NCBI GenBank assembly: GCA_015698285.1
Contig: CP048685.1
Coordinates: forward strand, 3,660,060 to 3,724,059
DNA: 64,000 nt
DNA from: Candidatus Nitronauta litoralis
GTDB taxonomy: Bacteria > Nitrospinota > Nitrospinia > Nitrospinales > Nitrospinaceae
Direction of reading: 5' to 3'
Each line of letters starts with the position of its first letter. Within the stretch, counting starts at the first letter, position 1. Position numbers and translations under genes: made by a program. Shown one piece after another: positions 38,486 to 47,666 of the stretch. The notes beneath the pieces were generated by a model. The model was not told the origin of the DNA. It made no database searches and was given only the letters and a program-made list of their open reading frames with translations.

Positions 38486-40171
38486 TTAGAGATCCATTTG
38501 TTTTAAATTTTTAATGCCCCGCCGCATGGGCTCGATGGCCGTGACGAGAGAAATAAAAACCAGTAAACCATAAATAACTGGAATTTCATTGCCCCCGATA
38601 AACTGGAGGGTAAATTTTGCTTTAACATGCACATGCATCGGCCAGGCTATCAGCATCAGGTAGAGTGCAGTAAAAGCCAGACTGGAAATCATGAAAAGAA
38701 TTCCTCCTGTTCCCGAGGAAATTTCTGAAACATTTTCATAGCGGAACATGGGGTACATGGCTCCCATTCCTACACCCATCCCGACCAACGCCAACGTGAT
38801 CAGGAAAACACTGATCACACCCACCTGCATGACATAAAAATCGGCCTCAAGTATATAGTTTGAAACTATAACCAACAACTCGCCCAACATTAAAAGTGGA
38901 GGGAAGACCATCCAGAACTTGGCGACCAGGAAATTGCGCATTTTAACAGGTGCAGTATAAATGGACCACATCCGGATTCCCTCAACACTGGTTGCAGAAA
39001 AACCGAACCTCGAAATTATTGCCGAAAGAACGAAGCCAACCAGGCCAATATTTAAAACGGAGACTACATTTTTCAGAACAAGGTGCTCCAACGGAAGATT
39101 AATTATATTAAAAATATAAACCACAACAAGCGCTGCCAGGATAAACATTTGCGACCACTGAGACGGGTCCCGGACAAAAAGAAGCATATCCTTTTTAAGC
39201 AAAGCCCTCATTTGTTGCGAAACAGGGACCCACTCCAACCATGCAAACCTTCCGTCAGCCCTGTTTTTTGATTGAGGAGCGTTTTTCACCTCCTGATATA
39301 ACCGCCATCCTGGAGCATAAATTTTTCTGGAAACAAGCCAGAACACAAGTGCCCCGAATAATGTTCCCCCAATCAAAAAACCCAGCCGGGTCACCGAAAT
39401 ATCAATATCTCCTGCAACCCATGAGGTGAGCCCATGGGTCATCCAGCTACTGGGTAGAAAAGGGTACTCCGGAACACTGAGACTGTTTACAAAACCCGTG
39501 ATCATGGAATCGGACACTTCTTTTCCAAAAAACTTTTCAGGAGAAAGAAATCGTAAAAACATCACCAAAGCTACCAGAAAAAACAGTCCCAGAAAGGAAA
39601 GGATTTGATTGGCTTTCTCTGTCGGGAAATAACGCATTAAAACCATTATTCCCAGAACACCCAGAAAAGATGGAATGAAAACGAAGGGGATGAAGGAGAG
39701 AATCAGGTACACATAAAAACCACCATCTGCTTCAAAATGTCTGCCGTAAGCAACAAAAATGGGGATCGCAAATACCCACATCATCCAGGAAGCATTCCAC
39801 ACGGTCTGCAAAAAACGAACCTGGACAACCGATTCCGTTTTTACCGGAAGAGAGTGCAAAAACTCCAGATCAGATGAAACATAAAAAATGGAAAGAGAGG
39901 CAATAATGCTGGAAAATAAAACCATCATAAAAAGAGTCAAAAATATTACATTGATTAATTGGACAATCAACTCCACTCCGACATTCAACGGCAAGGTATC
40001 CAGGTACCGGATTATTTTCAGGAAGAACAGATAGTCGCCCCAGATAAACAAGGCAACCAGCCCCCCCAACATCATCCACCGATTTTTCTTGGCGGAAGAA
40101 GGGTTCTTGAAGTTGTTTTTAAGGAATTTCCATCGTAGCTTTGCAAGATCAGGAACAGTTCCCTGGCTCAT
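38486..40171 (-). CDS. ABC-2-type membrane permease without adjacent ATPase
   Basis: This 561-residue polytopic protein has about twelve hydrophobic helices, including WMMLGGLVALFIWGDYLFF and VIYGLLVFISLVTA at the ends. A soluble stretch near residues 290-320 carries basic and aromatic residues. The pattern and length fit ABC-2-type or putative ABC exporter permeases. It overlaps the YheT-like gene by four bases (ATGA) and lies just upstream of rarA. No nucleotide-binding subunit is encoded nearby. Substrate unknown. Confidence 0.7.
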   Translation of the reverse strand: MSQGTVPDLAKLRWKFLKNNFKNPSSAKKNRWMMLGGLVALFIWGDYLFFLKIIRYLDTLPLNVGVELIVQLINVIFLTLFMMVLFSSIIASLSIFYVSSDLEFLHSLPVKTESVVQVRFLQTVWNASWMMWVFAIPIFVAYGRHFEADGGFYVYLILSFIPFVFIPSFLGVLGIMVLMRYFPTEKANQILSFLGLFFLVALVMFLRFLSPEKFFGKEVSDSMITGFVNSLSVPEYPFLPSSWMTHGLTSWVAGDIDISVTRLGFLIGGTLFGALVFWLVSRKIYAPGWRLYQEVKNAPQSKNRADGRFAWLEWVPVSQQMRALLKKDMLLFVRDPSQWSQMFILAALVVVYIFNIINLPLEHLVLKNVVSVLNIGLVGFVLSAIISRFGFSATSVEGIRMWSIYTAPVKMRNFLVAKFWMVFPPLLMLGELLVIVSNYILEADFYVMQVGVISVFLITLALVGMGVGMGAMYPMFRYENVSEISSGTGGILFMISSLAFTALYLMLIAWPMHVHVKAKFTLQFIGGNEIPVIYGLLVFISLVTAIEPMRRGIKNLKQMDL

Positions 40172-41295
40172 TTACTTTCCCCTCCCGGTGTTTTCTCCGT
40201 CCGAACCGACAAGGATTTATTTCCATTCAGACCAGAGGCAGCATCCAGGGCCCATTGCTCGACGTAATAATCCATCCAGCGGCGATCTCCGGTCGGCAAT
40301 TTTTTTTTCGATATATATCCCATATGCCCCCCACCATCTGGAAACTCAGTCGACACGCACAAACTCATTCGGGTCCGTTCAAAAATATCGAATGGTACGA
40401 AGGGATCATCCTTCGAACACAAAATTGTGGTGGGTACAAAAATATTATCCAGGAATTGAAAGGAACTGGATAACTGGTAGTACTCATCAACATCTTTAAA
40501 ACCACCCACCGGGGTTGTATAGGCAATATCAAAATCATAAATGGTTCTCGATGTTTTTTCAGGAACAAATGCATCCGGGAAACACTCTTTTATCGCCTTG
40601 AGCTGGCGGTTCAGGAGTTTCATGTAGTAGCCATTAAAGGTCCGGGCCCAGGGTCCCTGAGAAATGGCCAGTGCCGCTGCCTTTAAATCAACAGGGGGAT
40701 TGACTGCAAGGGCCGACTGTACTTCAGACGGAATCTGCCTACCCTCTCCCAGATATTTTAAAAGGATATTTCCACTGAGAGAAAACCCGGTAAGAATCAA
40801 AGGGCGCCCCGGGTACAAAACCTTTATATATTCCACCATTTTGGATAAGTCTTCACTCGATCCGCCATGCCACAATCGTGAAGACAACCCCATTCCAGGA
40901 CCGCTGCCACTCTGGTTCATCATAAATACGCCAAATCCTCTGGATTCCATTTTGCGAGCCAGACGGCGGATATAGGCAGATTCACTACATCCGCCCATTC
41001 CATGTAACAGCAAAATCAAGGGGGCATCCGGAATTTTGGAAGGAAGTTCAAGTCCAAGTATAAAATTTTTAGTATCCAGGGGAATTTTATGAAAAATTCT
41101 TTCTCCTATAAGAGTATCTCCGGAAATCTGCGACCCCAGAATTGTCTGGAGGACGCCATTCTTTAATCCTGGCAGTGGCTCAAAAGGAAGCAAAGAACAC
41201 CTGAAGAGAAAAATCAGAGGTTTGCTTATTAGACAAAAAAGGCATCCAATAAGGACAGAAAGTGGATTTTCGTTTAATGGGGTATTATAAACCAC
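40168..41295 (-). CDS. YheT-like alpha/beta hydrolase
   Basis: This 375-residue alpha/beta hydrolase has the oxyanion region LLLHGMGGCSESAYIRRLARK, the nucleophile elbow ILTGFSLSGNILLKYLGE, the acid region TTILCSKDDPFVPF and the catalytic His in PDGGGHMGYIS. This is the YheT/ABHD1-3 family of predicted esterases. A hydrophobic N-terminal segment (VLIGCLFCLISKPLIFLF) suggests membrane anchoring. The start is GTG. It heads the minus-strand run with the ABC-2 permease and may work on the lipid or ester that permease moves, which is only inference. Confidence 0.85.
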   Translation of the reverse strand: MVYNTPLNENPLSVLIGCLFCLISKPLIFLFRCSLLPFEPLPGLKNGVLQTILGSQISGDTLIGERIFHKIPLDTKNFILGLELPSKIPDAPLILLLHGMGGCSESAYIRRLARKMESRGFGVFMMNQSGSGPGMGLSSRLWHGGSSEDLSKMVEYIKVLYPGRPLILTGFSLSGNILLKYLGEGRQIPSEVQSALAVNPPVDLKAAALAISQGPWARTFNGYYMKLLNRQLKAIKECFPDAFVPEKTSRTIYDFDIAYTTPVGGFKDVDEYYQLSSSFQFLDNIFVPTTILCSKDDPFVPFDIFERTRMSLCVSTEFPDGGGHMGYISKKKLPTGDRRWMDYYVEQWALDAASGLNGNKSLSVRTEKTPGGESK

Positions 41296-41323
41296 CGGCT
41301 AATTTCACCACAAGCCAGATACC

Positions 41324-41352
41324 TTGACTGTGCCCACAGGGATTGCTAAATT
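41324..41352 (+). promoter_or_regulatory. Candidate promoter for the TPR/cupredoxin-like gene
   Basis: TTGACT and TAAATT are spaced by 17 bases. A small inverted repeat CTGTG-CC-CACAG lies within the spacer, a position where a regulator could bind. Confidence 0.5.
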
Positions 41353-41429
41353 GGCAAGATCATCTATCCGGGCATTCTTAACGCAACCTTTTAACTAACT
41401 GACTTAAATTACCCACAGGCTTTCTTACC

Positions 41430-42818
41430 ATGCGGAACTGGATTATTTATAGTATCGTTTTTGCGATCCTGACGACAACAAACGCATTGGCTTTGCCCGG
41501 CCCCCCCCTGGACCGGGCATTTCGGTTGAGCAAACAAGGACTCTGGGAAGATTCTATTCCTTATTTCCAGAAAGCCCTTGAGGCTGACCCCGGAAATCAA
41601 TTAGCGCAAGCTAATCTTGGCGTTGCCTATAGTCAGGTTGGAAAATATAAGGAAGCCATGCACGCCTATGATGCCGCACTGAGCATGGGTTACGATTCAG
41701 CAAACTTTCGATATTTACGCGGGCTCGCTCTTTTAAAACTGGAGTTGATCAATGAAGCGGAAAAGGAGATGGAAACGGCACTAAAAATGAACCCGCTGAT
41801 GCCGGAAACTTTATACGACCTCGGCCTGGTTTATATCCTCCAGAACCGCAACAAAGATGCAATGGAATTAGTTAAAAAACTATATCGACGCAATCACACT
41901 CTCTCTGAAAAATTGTTTCATGAGATTCCCTCAAATTATAAAGTAAGCTCTGTGGATGACGGAGGAGTGCTTACAGGTACGGTCCATTTAACGGGTCGTA
42001 AACCCAAGCCAAGGGTATTTCATCTCATCCACGCACCCAATATAAAATTTTGTGGCAGGATTTCAGATGGAATGGGGCATCGGATCTTGCACGATTTTGT
42101 TACGGGCCCAAATGGGGAACTCCAGGAAACCGTAATTGCCATTCGTGGATTAAAAAAAGGGAAACCCTTTAATAAAAAAATGCAGACGTTTCATATCGAC
42201 CGCTGCCGCGCCAATAATTATGCAATCGGAATTATGAATGGAGAGGAATTACTGATTGAAAACACAGATCCGATCCGCCACGAAATCGCCACTTACCAGT
42301 TTTACAAGCGGAAAGTACGCCAAACTTCCAATAAACCTGTCACACCACGCTCATCACAAATTCGTTCAGCCTTTGTTAAACCTGGATCTGAAGAATTTAT
42401 AATAAAGTGTAATCTTCACCCTTTCCTTCAAACCCATGGGTTATTTGTCGACAACCCCTACTACACGATCACTGATGAAAAGGGCCAGTTCAAGATCGAC
42501 GATATTCCACCTGGAACCTACGAAGTAACAGCCTGGCATCCATACCTGCCCGCCAGCCACGGAACCATCACCATTGAATCCGGGAAATCTGCCGCATTGA
42601 ACTTTGAGTTCAAAAGCACAGACATCAGGCGCAAACTATACTCCAATGATACCAAGGGGTATCGATTCAACACCTGGTTTGATAGTGGGGAAAATTTTTA
42701 CGGTGGAAAACGAGGGGACGACCCGGTTGAAATCCTTCAGAAATTCGACAACTCGGATCGTTATGATGAGGAGGAATTAAAACCTTTCGACGAGGGATTA
42801 AAGCCTCTCAAGGATTAG
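41430..42818 (+). CDS. Exported TPR protein fused to a cupredoxin-like/CarboxypepD_reg-like domain
   Basis: A signal peptide (IIYSIVFAILTTTNALA) is followed by TPR repeats (residues about 25-150: AFRLSKQGLWEDSIPYFQKALEADP, AQANLGVAYSQVGKYKEAM). The rest is homologous to the proteins at 57429 and 61751. Shared blocks are GVLTGTVHLTGRKPKPRVFH, the Cys in IKFCGR, EFIIKCNLHPFLQTHG, FVDNPYYTIT and GQFKIDDIPPGTYEVTAWHPY. In the CxxHxxM position the Met is Leu (CNLHPFL), so a classical blue-copper axial ligand may be missing. The protein is periplasmic or outer-membrane facing. Function unknown. Its 3' end overlaps the convergent SPOR gene by four bases. Confidence 0.8.
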   Translation: MRNWIIYSIVFAILTTTNALALPGPPLDRAFRLSKQGLWEDSIPYFQKALEADPGNQLAQANLGVAYSQVGKYKEAMHAYDAALSMGYDSANFRYLRGLALLKLELINEAEKEMETALKMNPLMPETLYDLGLVYILQNRNKDAMELVKKLYRRNHTLSEKLFHEIPSNYKVSSVDDGGVLTGTVHLTGRKPKPRVFHLIHAPNIKFCGRISDGMGHRILHDFVTGPNGELQETVIAIRGLKKGKPFNKKMQTFHIDRCRANNYAIGIMNGEELLIENTDPIRHEIATYQFYKRKVRQTSNKPVTPRSSQIRSAFVKPGSEEFIIKCNLHPFLQTHGLFVDNPYYTITDEKGQFKIDDIPPGTYEVTAWHPYLPASHGTITIESGKSAALNFEFKSTDIRRKLYSNDTKGYRFNTWFDSGENFYGGKRGDDPVEILQKFDNSDRYDEEELKPFDEGLKPLKD

Positions 42819-43684
42819 CCTGCTTTCAAAATAACGGGACTCAATTTTAATTTTTTCCTCGCCATATCAGCATAACGGTTCGCAATTTGTCGGCTGGGAT
42901 ATTTGCCCAGATAAACCCGATACCATTGTCCCATACCTTTAATTTCTATCTCCCTGATAAAGGGAAAAAAACCGTTAAGTTTCAGTTTCTCTTCCAATCC
43001 CTGAGCCCTATCCAGTTTTTTAAACGAGGCCACCTGAACCCAGAAGCTTTCGCTTTTTTCATCCAGCTGACTCAAGGAAGACAATACCCACTCGTTGCTG
43101 TTCTTTTTCGGTAATTTTTTCTTTTTAACTGATACAGGTTCATTAAGAGGGGGTTTAGTCGTTTTTGAAACCACCTTATCTTTTCCAGTTTTTGGCGAAG
43201 GTTGGGGTGACTTTGCAATGGGTAGTGCTGGAGGGTTTTTGCTTTTCACTTCTTCAAGTTTTTTTACAGGTGCGGGAGTTTTTGCACGAACCGAATGGTT
43301 CGAAACCGTTTTTTTACTTTTCAGGCTCACCTTTACCGGCACATTTCTTTCTGCGATTTCACCATTTAAATCCACAAAGCGATTCATACTGGAATCGCCC
43401 AGAATTTCAAAAAAAGTATATTGAAAGTTGTCTTCTTTTTCTGCGTCCATATCTGCCACAACGGCACCAAACGCTCGGTTCGGCTTGGAAGCAACAGGCT
43501 TCTTAACAACAGTCTTGACCTCTACTACCTTTTCAGGCGCCCTCTCTGCCTGAAAAAGCTGGGCCTGCCCAGCCCAATACATTCCTGCGCCAAACCCACC
43601 CAACACCAGCATGCCAAGAATCAATTTGACTGACCGAAGTTTCTTATCCTGAGTATTGGGATTTTTTCTTCTGGACCTTCCCAC
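42815..43684 (-). CDS. SPOR-domain membrane protein downstream of argS
   Basis: I place the start at the GTG whose first base is 43684; it overlaps the argS TAG stop and has GGAGAAG upstream. This gives about 289 residues. An N-terminal membrane helix (LILGMLVLGGFGAGMYWAG) is followed by a long Lys/Pro-rich periplasmic linker. The C-terminal SPOR domain (SFWVQVASFKKLDRAQGLEEKL...WYRVYLGKYPSRQIANRYA) binds denuded septal peptidoglycan. The argS-SPOR order is common in Proteobacteria-like genomes. Function is probably in cell division. Confidence 0.85.
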   Translation of the reverse strand: MGRSRRKNPNTQDKKLRSVKLILGMLVLGGFGAGMYWAGQAQLFQAERAPEKVVEVKTVVKKPVASKPNRAFGAVVADMDAEKEDNFQYTFFEILGDSSMNRFVDLNGEIAERNVPVKVSLKSKKTVSNHSVRAKTPAPVKKLEEVKSKNPPALPIAKSPQPSPKTGKDKVVSKTTKPPLNEPVSVKKKKLPKKNSNEWVLSSLSQLDEKSESFWVQVASFKKLDRAQGLEEKLKLNGFFPFIREIEIKGMGQWYRVYLGKYPSRQIANRYADMARKKLKLSPVILKAG

Positions 43685-45348
43685 TACATCTTCTCCGGCG
43701 CACTCACGCCCATGATTTCCAGTCCGTTTGCAATCACTGAGCGGACACATTCCAACAAAAGTAACCGGGCCTGGGTGAGTTCCTTGTCTTCGGATACAAC
43801 CCGGTGCACACTGTAATAACTGTGAAACTGGGCTACCAGCTCTTGAAGAAAATATGGAATTCTATGAACCTCCCGACTCAGGGCGCTTTTCCCGACAGCT
43901 TCAGGAAACAATAAACATTTTTTGATCAGGGAGAAATCTTCATCCTGATCCAGGCGCTCAAGGTTCACCTTCTCCAGTTCCACTGAGGGAATTCCTTTTT
44001 CCTCCGCCATTCGGTGCAAACTACAGATTCGCGCGTGAGCATATTGAATGTAATACACCGGGTTTTCCTGCGTATCTTTTTTCGCCAGTTCAAGGTCAAA
44101 ATCAAGGTGGCTGTCTGATGAGCGCATAAGAAAGAAGAAACGGGTCGCATCAACGCCCACCTCATTCACAACATCCGCCAAAGTAACGAACTTCCCGGAT
44201 CGGGTCGACATTTGAACTTTCTCACCGCCGCGCTTTAGCGTTACAAATTGAACAAGCAGTACCTGAAATCCCCCATCGCCATGGCCCAGCGCTTCCAGCA
44301 CGGCTTCCATTCTTGGAACATACCCGTGATGATCGGCTCCCCATAAATCGAGAATGACATCATAGCCCCGCTCAATTTTGTCCTGGTGGTAGGCGATATC
44401 AGCACAAAAATAAGTCTTCTCTCCACCCTGCTTGACTACGACTCGATCTTTCTCATCCCTGAACGCTGACGACTTGAGCCATGTTGCCCCATCCTTGTCG
44501 TAAACATAACCCTTATCCCGCAACCATTCGATGGCCCCTTCCACCTTGTTCGAATCGTGCAGGGTCTGCTCACTGAACCAGCGATCATACTCCACGCGAA
44601 ACTCTTTCAAGTCCTCACGGATTCCATCCAATATCGTATCGCTGGAAACTTTTCTGAAAAACCCAAGCGTGTCCCCGTCTTCAGAACCCAGATGACCATC
44701 GCCATCCTGTTCAATTATTTTGCGCGCAATGTCTTTTATATAGTCCCCCTGGTATAAATCCTCAGGGAAATTTACGTTTTGACCAAGCTCCTGTCGGTAG
44801 CGCAATTGGGTCGATCGTCCCAGGTTGTTCATCTGGTTGCCCACATCGTTGATGTAATATTCCTTGGAAACCTCGAATCCAGCCCAATCCATCAAGCGCG
44901 ACAGGCAATCGCCCACAGCCGCTCCACGACCATGACCCACGTGTAAAGGCCCAGTGGGATTCGCGCTGACAAACTCCACCAAAACTTTTGTTCCCTTCCC
45001 AACTTCACATCGACCAAAATTTGCGCCCTGATTTACGGCATCCAAAAACTGCTGCCGTAGAAAACCTCTCGCCAAACGGAAATTGATGAAGCCCGGCCCT
45101 GCAATATCAACCTCCGCAACCAGTTCTGGCCGCCCCTTCAGTGGCTCCAAAAGAAACTCTGCAATTTGTCTGGGGTTTTTCTTTTCAGACTTTGCCAGCG
45201 TCATGGCAATGGTCGTTGCAAAGTCTCCCATTTTCTCATCCTTGGGTTCTTCAATCACTACATCTGGGGGGGTATCAAGATTCAATTGTCCCTGGGATTT
45301 TGCCTCTTCAAGTGCAACGCAAACCAGTTCTTTTAACGATTGTTTCAT
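43684..45348 (-). CDS. argS: Arginyl-tRNA synthetase
   Basis: This 554-residue class I synthetase charges tRNA-Arg. The HIGH motif appears as PTGPLHVGHGRGAAVGD. Other blocks are the N-terminal Add1 domain (KMGDFATTIAMTLAKS), YYINDVGNQMNNLG, DIAYHQDKIERGYD, WGADHHGYVPRM and the DALR anticodon domain at the C-terminus (IPYFLQELVAQFHSYYSVHRV). The KMSKS-like loop is VQMSTRSGKFVTL. The length is normal. It overlaps the following SPOR gene by one base at its stop. Confidence 0.96.
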   Translation of the reverse strand: MKQSLKELVCVALEEAKSQGQLNLDTPPDVVIEEPKDEKMGDFATTIAMTLAKSEKKNPRQIAEFLLEPLKGRPELVAEVDIAGPGFINFRLARGFLRQQFLDAVNQGANFGRCEVGKGTKVLVEFVSANPTGPLHVGHGRGAAVGDCLSRLMDWAGFEVSKEYYINDVGNQMNNLGRSTQLRYRQELGQNVNFPEDLYQGDYIKDIARKIIEQDGDGHLGSEDGDTLGFFRKVSSDTILDGIREDLKEFRVEYDRWFSEQTLHDSNKVEGAIEWLRDKGYVYDKDGATWLKSSAFRDEKDRVVVKQGGEKTYFCADIAYHQDKIERGYDVILDLWGADHHGYVPRMEAVLEALGHGDGGFQVLLVQFVTLKRGGEKVQMSTRSGKFVTLADVVNEVGVDATRFFFLMRSSDSHLDFDLELAKKDTQENPVYYIQYAHARICSLHRMAEEKGIPSVELEKVNLERLDQDEDFSLIKKCLLFPEAVGKSALSREVHRIPYFLQELVAQFHSYYSVHRVVSEDKELTQARLLLLECVRSVIANGLEIMGVSAPEKM

Positions 45349-45444
45349 TCGTTGAAATACTTTTTGGAATTCAGGTTAATAAAATTTTCAGGAAGCAACC
45401 AATTGGGTGGGCCAGGAAAGGAAAAGTTGGAGAGAGGGTTGAAA

Positions 45445-45753
45445 CTACCGTTGATGGATCGCGTTGATTTTTTCTTCCATTTCCTTTTCCAACTTTTCTT
45501 TTTCCTCGATAAATCCCTGTTGGATTTTTTCTGCAGCCTCTGCCAGTTCTTCAGGACGCACTCTATCTTCAAGATGTTTCAACTTGTGCTGCATGGTCAC
45601 ATCTCGATCCGCAATCTGTGCTTTATATTCAGTTCGAATCTCAGCGATTTCCTTCTTTTCCGCATCGCTCAGCTTTTTCTTTTTTTTCATTTCCGGAACA
45701 AGTTCATTTGATTTTTCCAAACTAAGTTCCCACGCGCTTTTCAGTCCAGACAT
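45445..45753 (-). CDS. Small coiled-coil protein upstream of argS
   Basis: This 102-residue protein is nearly all charged helix, with long Lys/Glu heptad-like stretches (KKKKKLSDAEKKEIAEIRTEYKAQIADRD, EKEKLEKEMEEKINAIHQR). GGAGG precedes the ATG and a good promoter lies upstream. I do not recognise a family. The position ahead of argS may be chance. It could be a structural or nucleoid-associated protein, but nothing in the sequence proves it. Confidence 0.7.
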   Translation of the reverse strand: MSGLKSAWELSLEKSNELVPEMKKKKKLSDAEKKEIAEIRTEYKAQIADRDVTMQHKLKHLEDRVRPEELAEAAEKIQQGFIEEKEKLEKEMEEKINAIHQR

Positions 45754-45785
45754 GACACCTCCTTCGCAACGATATCAGTTTTGTC

Positions 45786-45814
45786 ATTATAGTCGAAAGT
45801 CCCTTTACAAACAA
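45786..45814 (-). promoter_or_regulatory. Sigma-70 promoter for the coiled-coil gene
   Basis: On the minus strand TTGTTT and a perfect TATAAT are spaced by 17 bases, about 33 bases before the start at 45753. Confidence 0.7.
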
Positions 45815-45888
45815 TAACGTGGCAGACTCAACCCCCGAAAATTCAGAGGGTTATTTATTGCCGGTCCAAAATCTGATATCCTTTTCCC

Positions 45889-46689
45889 ATGCTTGAGACA
45901 CCTGATAGAAATCAATTGATTCTGGAACTGAAACGGTACCTGAACTACTTGAAAGACATGGGCTACGACGAGCTTCCTTTAGCCACCCATTTAAACCTGA
46001 ATGCATCACCCCCCTTAACGTCTACCCAGACTGTAGTCACTCCAACATCCCCTATGGCAAAAAACCCAAGACAAAAGGTAATAAAAAAACCAGCTTCCGT
46101 AGCTGATTCTCCGAAAGGATTAACCGGCCAGGCTGGCTTGCAGGCCATTCAAAAAGAAATGGGAGACTGCACTTTGTGCAAACTCAGCAAGGGCCGCAAG
46201 ACCATTGTATTCGGATCAGGTAACCCCAATGCTGACTTGCTTTTCATCGGTGAAGGCCCCGGGGCGGATGAGGATGAGCAGGGATTGCCCTTTGTCGGTC
46301 GTGCAGGAAAAAAACTGACTGAGATCATCGAAAAGGGAATGAAACTTTCCCGTCAAGACGACACGTATATTTGCAACATCGTCAAATGCCGGCCTCCGGG
46401 GAATCGTGATCCGGAAAAGGAAGAAATCGAAGCCTGCAAACCTTTTCTTCAAAAACAGGTCCAGGCTGTTCGACCAAAAGTTATCGTTGCCCTTGGTAAA
46501 CCAGCAGCCACCACTTTGCTGGGAAGGAACGTCGCCATCACCAAAGAACGTGGCAACTGGCACGAGTTTGAAGGTGTACCCCTGATGCTGACCTTTCACC
46601 CGGCATATTTACTTCGAGCATACACTTTGGAAAACAGACAGGCAGTTATGGATGATATGACCCAGGTTCTGGAGGCATTGAGGAAATGA
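45889..46689 (+). CDS. Uracil-DNA glycosylase, family 4 (Fe-S type)
   Basis: This 266-residue protein has an N-terminal extension of about 80 residues before the enzyme core. Core motifs are [18 protein letters not shown] (two cluster cysteines), [24 protein letters not shown] (motif A), [21 protein letters not shown] (further cluster Cys), [15 protein letters not shown] and the HPAYLLR motif B. It removes uracil from DNA. It overlaps moxR by four bases (ATGA), starting the operon moxR-DUF58-LOG. Confidence 0.92.
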   Translation: MLETPDRNQLILELKRYLNYLKDMGYDELPLATHLNLNASPPLTSTQTVVTPTSPMAKNPRQKVIKKPASVADSPKGLTGQAGLQAIQKEMGDCTLCKLSKGRKTIVFGSGNPNADLLFIGEGPGADEDEQGLPFVGRAGKKLTEIIEKGMKLSRQDDTYICNIVKCRPPGNRDPEKEEIEACKPFLQKQVQAVRPKVIVALGKPAATTLLGRNVAITKERGNWHEFEGVPLMLTFHPAYLLRAYTLENRQAVMDDMTQVLEALRK

Positions 46690-47630
46690 CAGGAACTCAG
46701 GATATCATCTCCCGTCTCAGGCAGAACATTGAACAAGTCATCATTGGAAAACCCGAAGCAATAGAGCTCGCAGTTATTTGTCTGATAGGACGAGGACACT
46801 TGTTAATCGAAGATGTACCAGGTGTTGGAAAAAGCTCCCTGGCGTTCAGTCTGGCTCAATCCCTGAATCTTGATTTTCGCCGGGTGCAATTCACCAATGA
46901 CATTCTGCCTTCCGACATCGTGGGTGTGACCATCTACAACCAGAAAGACCACACGTTCCAGTTCAACAAGGGTCCTTTATTCGCAAATATTGTACTGGCT
47001 GATGAGATCAACCGCGCTTCTCCCCGCACACAAAGTGCCCTACTGGAAGCAATGAACGAAGGACAGATAACGGTCGACACGAAAACCTATCAACTGGAAG
47101 AGCCTTTTTTCGTGATCGCGACTCAAAACCCGATTGAAAGTCATGGAGCCCATCCCCTGCCGGAATCGCAACTTGACCGATTCATGATGTTCCTCTCGAT
47201 GGGCTACCCGGCCCTGGAAGACGAACGCCTCTTGCTTAGCCAGAATTCACCAACAGAAAACATCCGTGAATTACAGCCTGTCCTGAATCGGGAAGAAGTT
47301 CTGGACCTCCAGAAAAAAGCGGATCAGGTAAAAATAGAGCCCATTTTGGTTGACTACATTCTGCACCTCATTACCGCCACGCGGGAATCAAGACATCTGC
47401 AACTGGGGGTAAGTCCGCGTGGTGGGTTGATTCTCCAACAGGCTGCCCGTGCCCGTGCGCTTGTCTACGGCCGGGATTATTGTATTCCCGACGATGTGAA
47501 ACAGCTAGCTGCCCACGTCCTCTGTCACCGGGTACTTCCGGAATCGCGTCATGGCGCACATAGACGGACAGTTGGCGACACGGCTCCCATCATTCAAAAT
47601 ATCCTCGATGAAGTGGAAGTACCGGTCTAA
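46686..47630 (+). CDS. MoxR-family AAA+ ATPase
   Basis: This 314-residue AAA+ protein has Walker A EDVPGVGKSSLAFSLAQ, Walker B IVLADEINRASPRTQSALLEAM, sensor I ATQNPIESHGAHPLPESQLDRF and the C-terminal lid domain. MoxR ATPases act as chaperones in maturing metalloenzymes or in stress pathways with von Willebrand-type proteins. It is followed by a DUF58 protein, the usual partner, with a 36-base gap. No VWA-domain gene follows, so the module is short. Confidence 0.93.
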   Translation: MTGTQDIISRLRQNIEQVIIGKPEAIELAVICLIGRGHLLIEDVPGVGKSSLAFSLAQSLNLDFRRVQFTNDILPSDIVGVTIYNQKDHTFQFNKGPLFANIVLADEINRASPRTQSALLEAMNEGQITVDTKTYQLEEPFFVIATQNPIESHGAHPLPESQLDRFMMFLSMGYPALEDERLLLSQNSPTENIRELQPVLNREEVLDLQKKADQVKIEPILVDYILHLITATRESRHLQLGVSPRGGLILQQAARARALVYGRDYCIPDDVKQLAAHVLCHRVLPESRHGAHRRTVGDTAPIIQNILDEVEVPV

Positions 47631-47666
47631 TACTAACGTAATCGACCAACCCTAAAATAGGGCACG

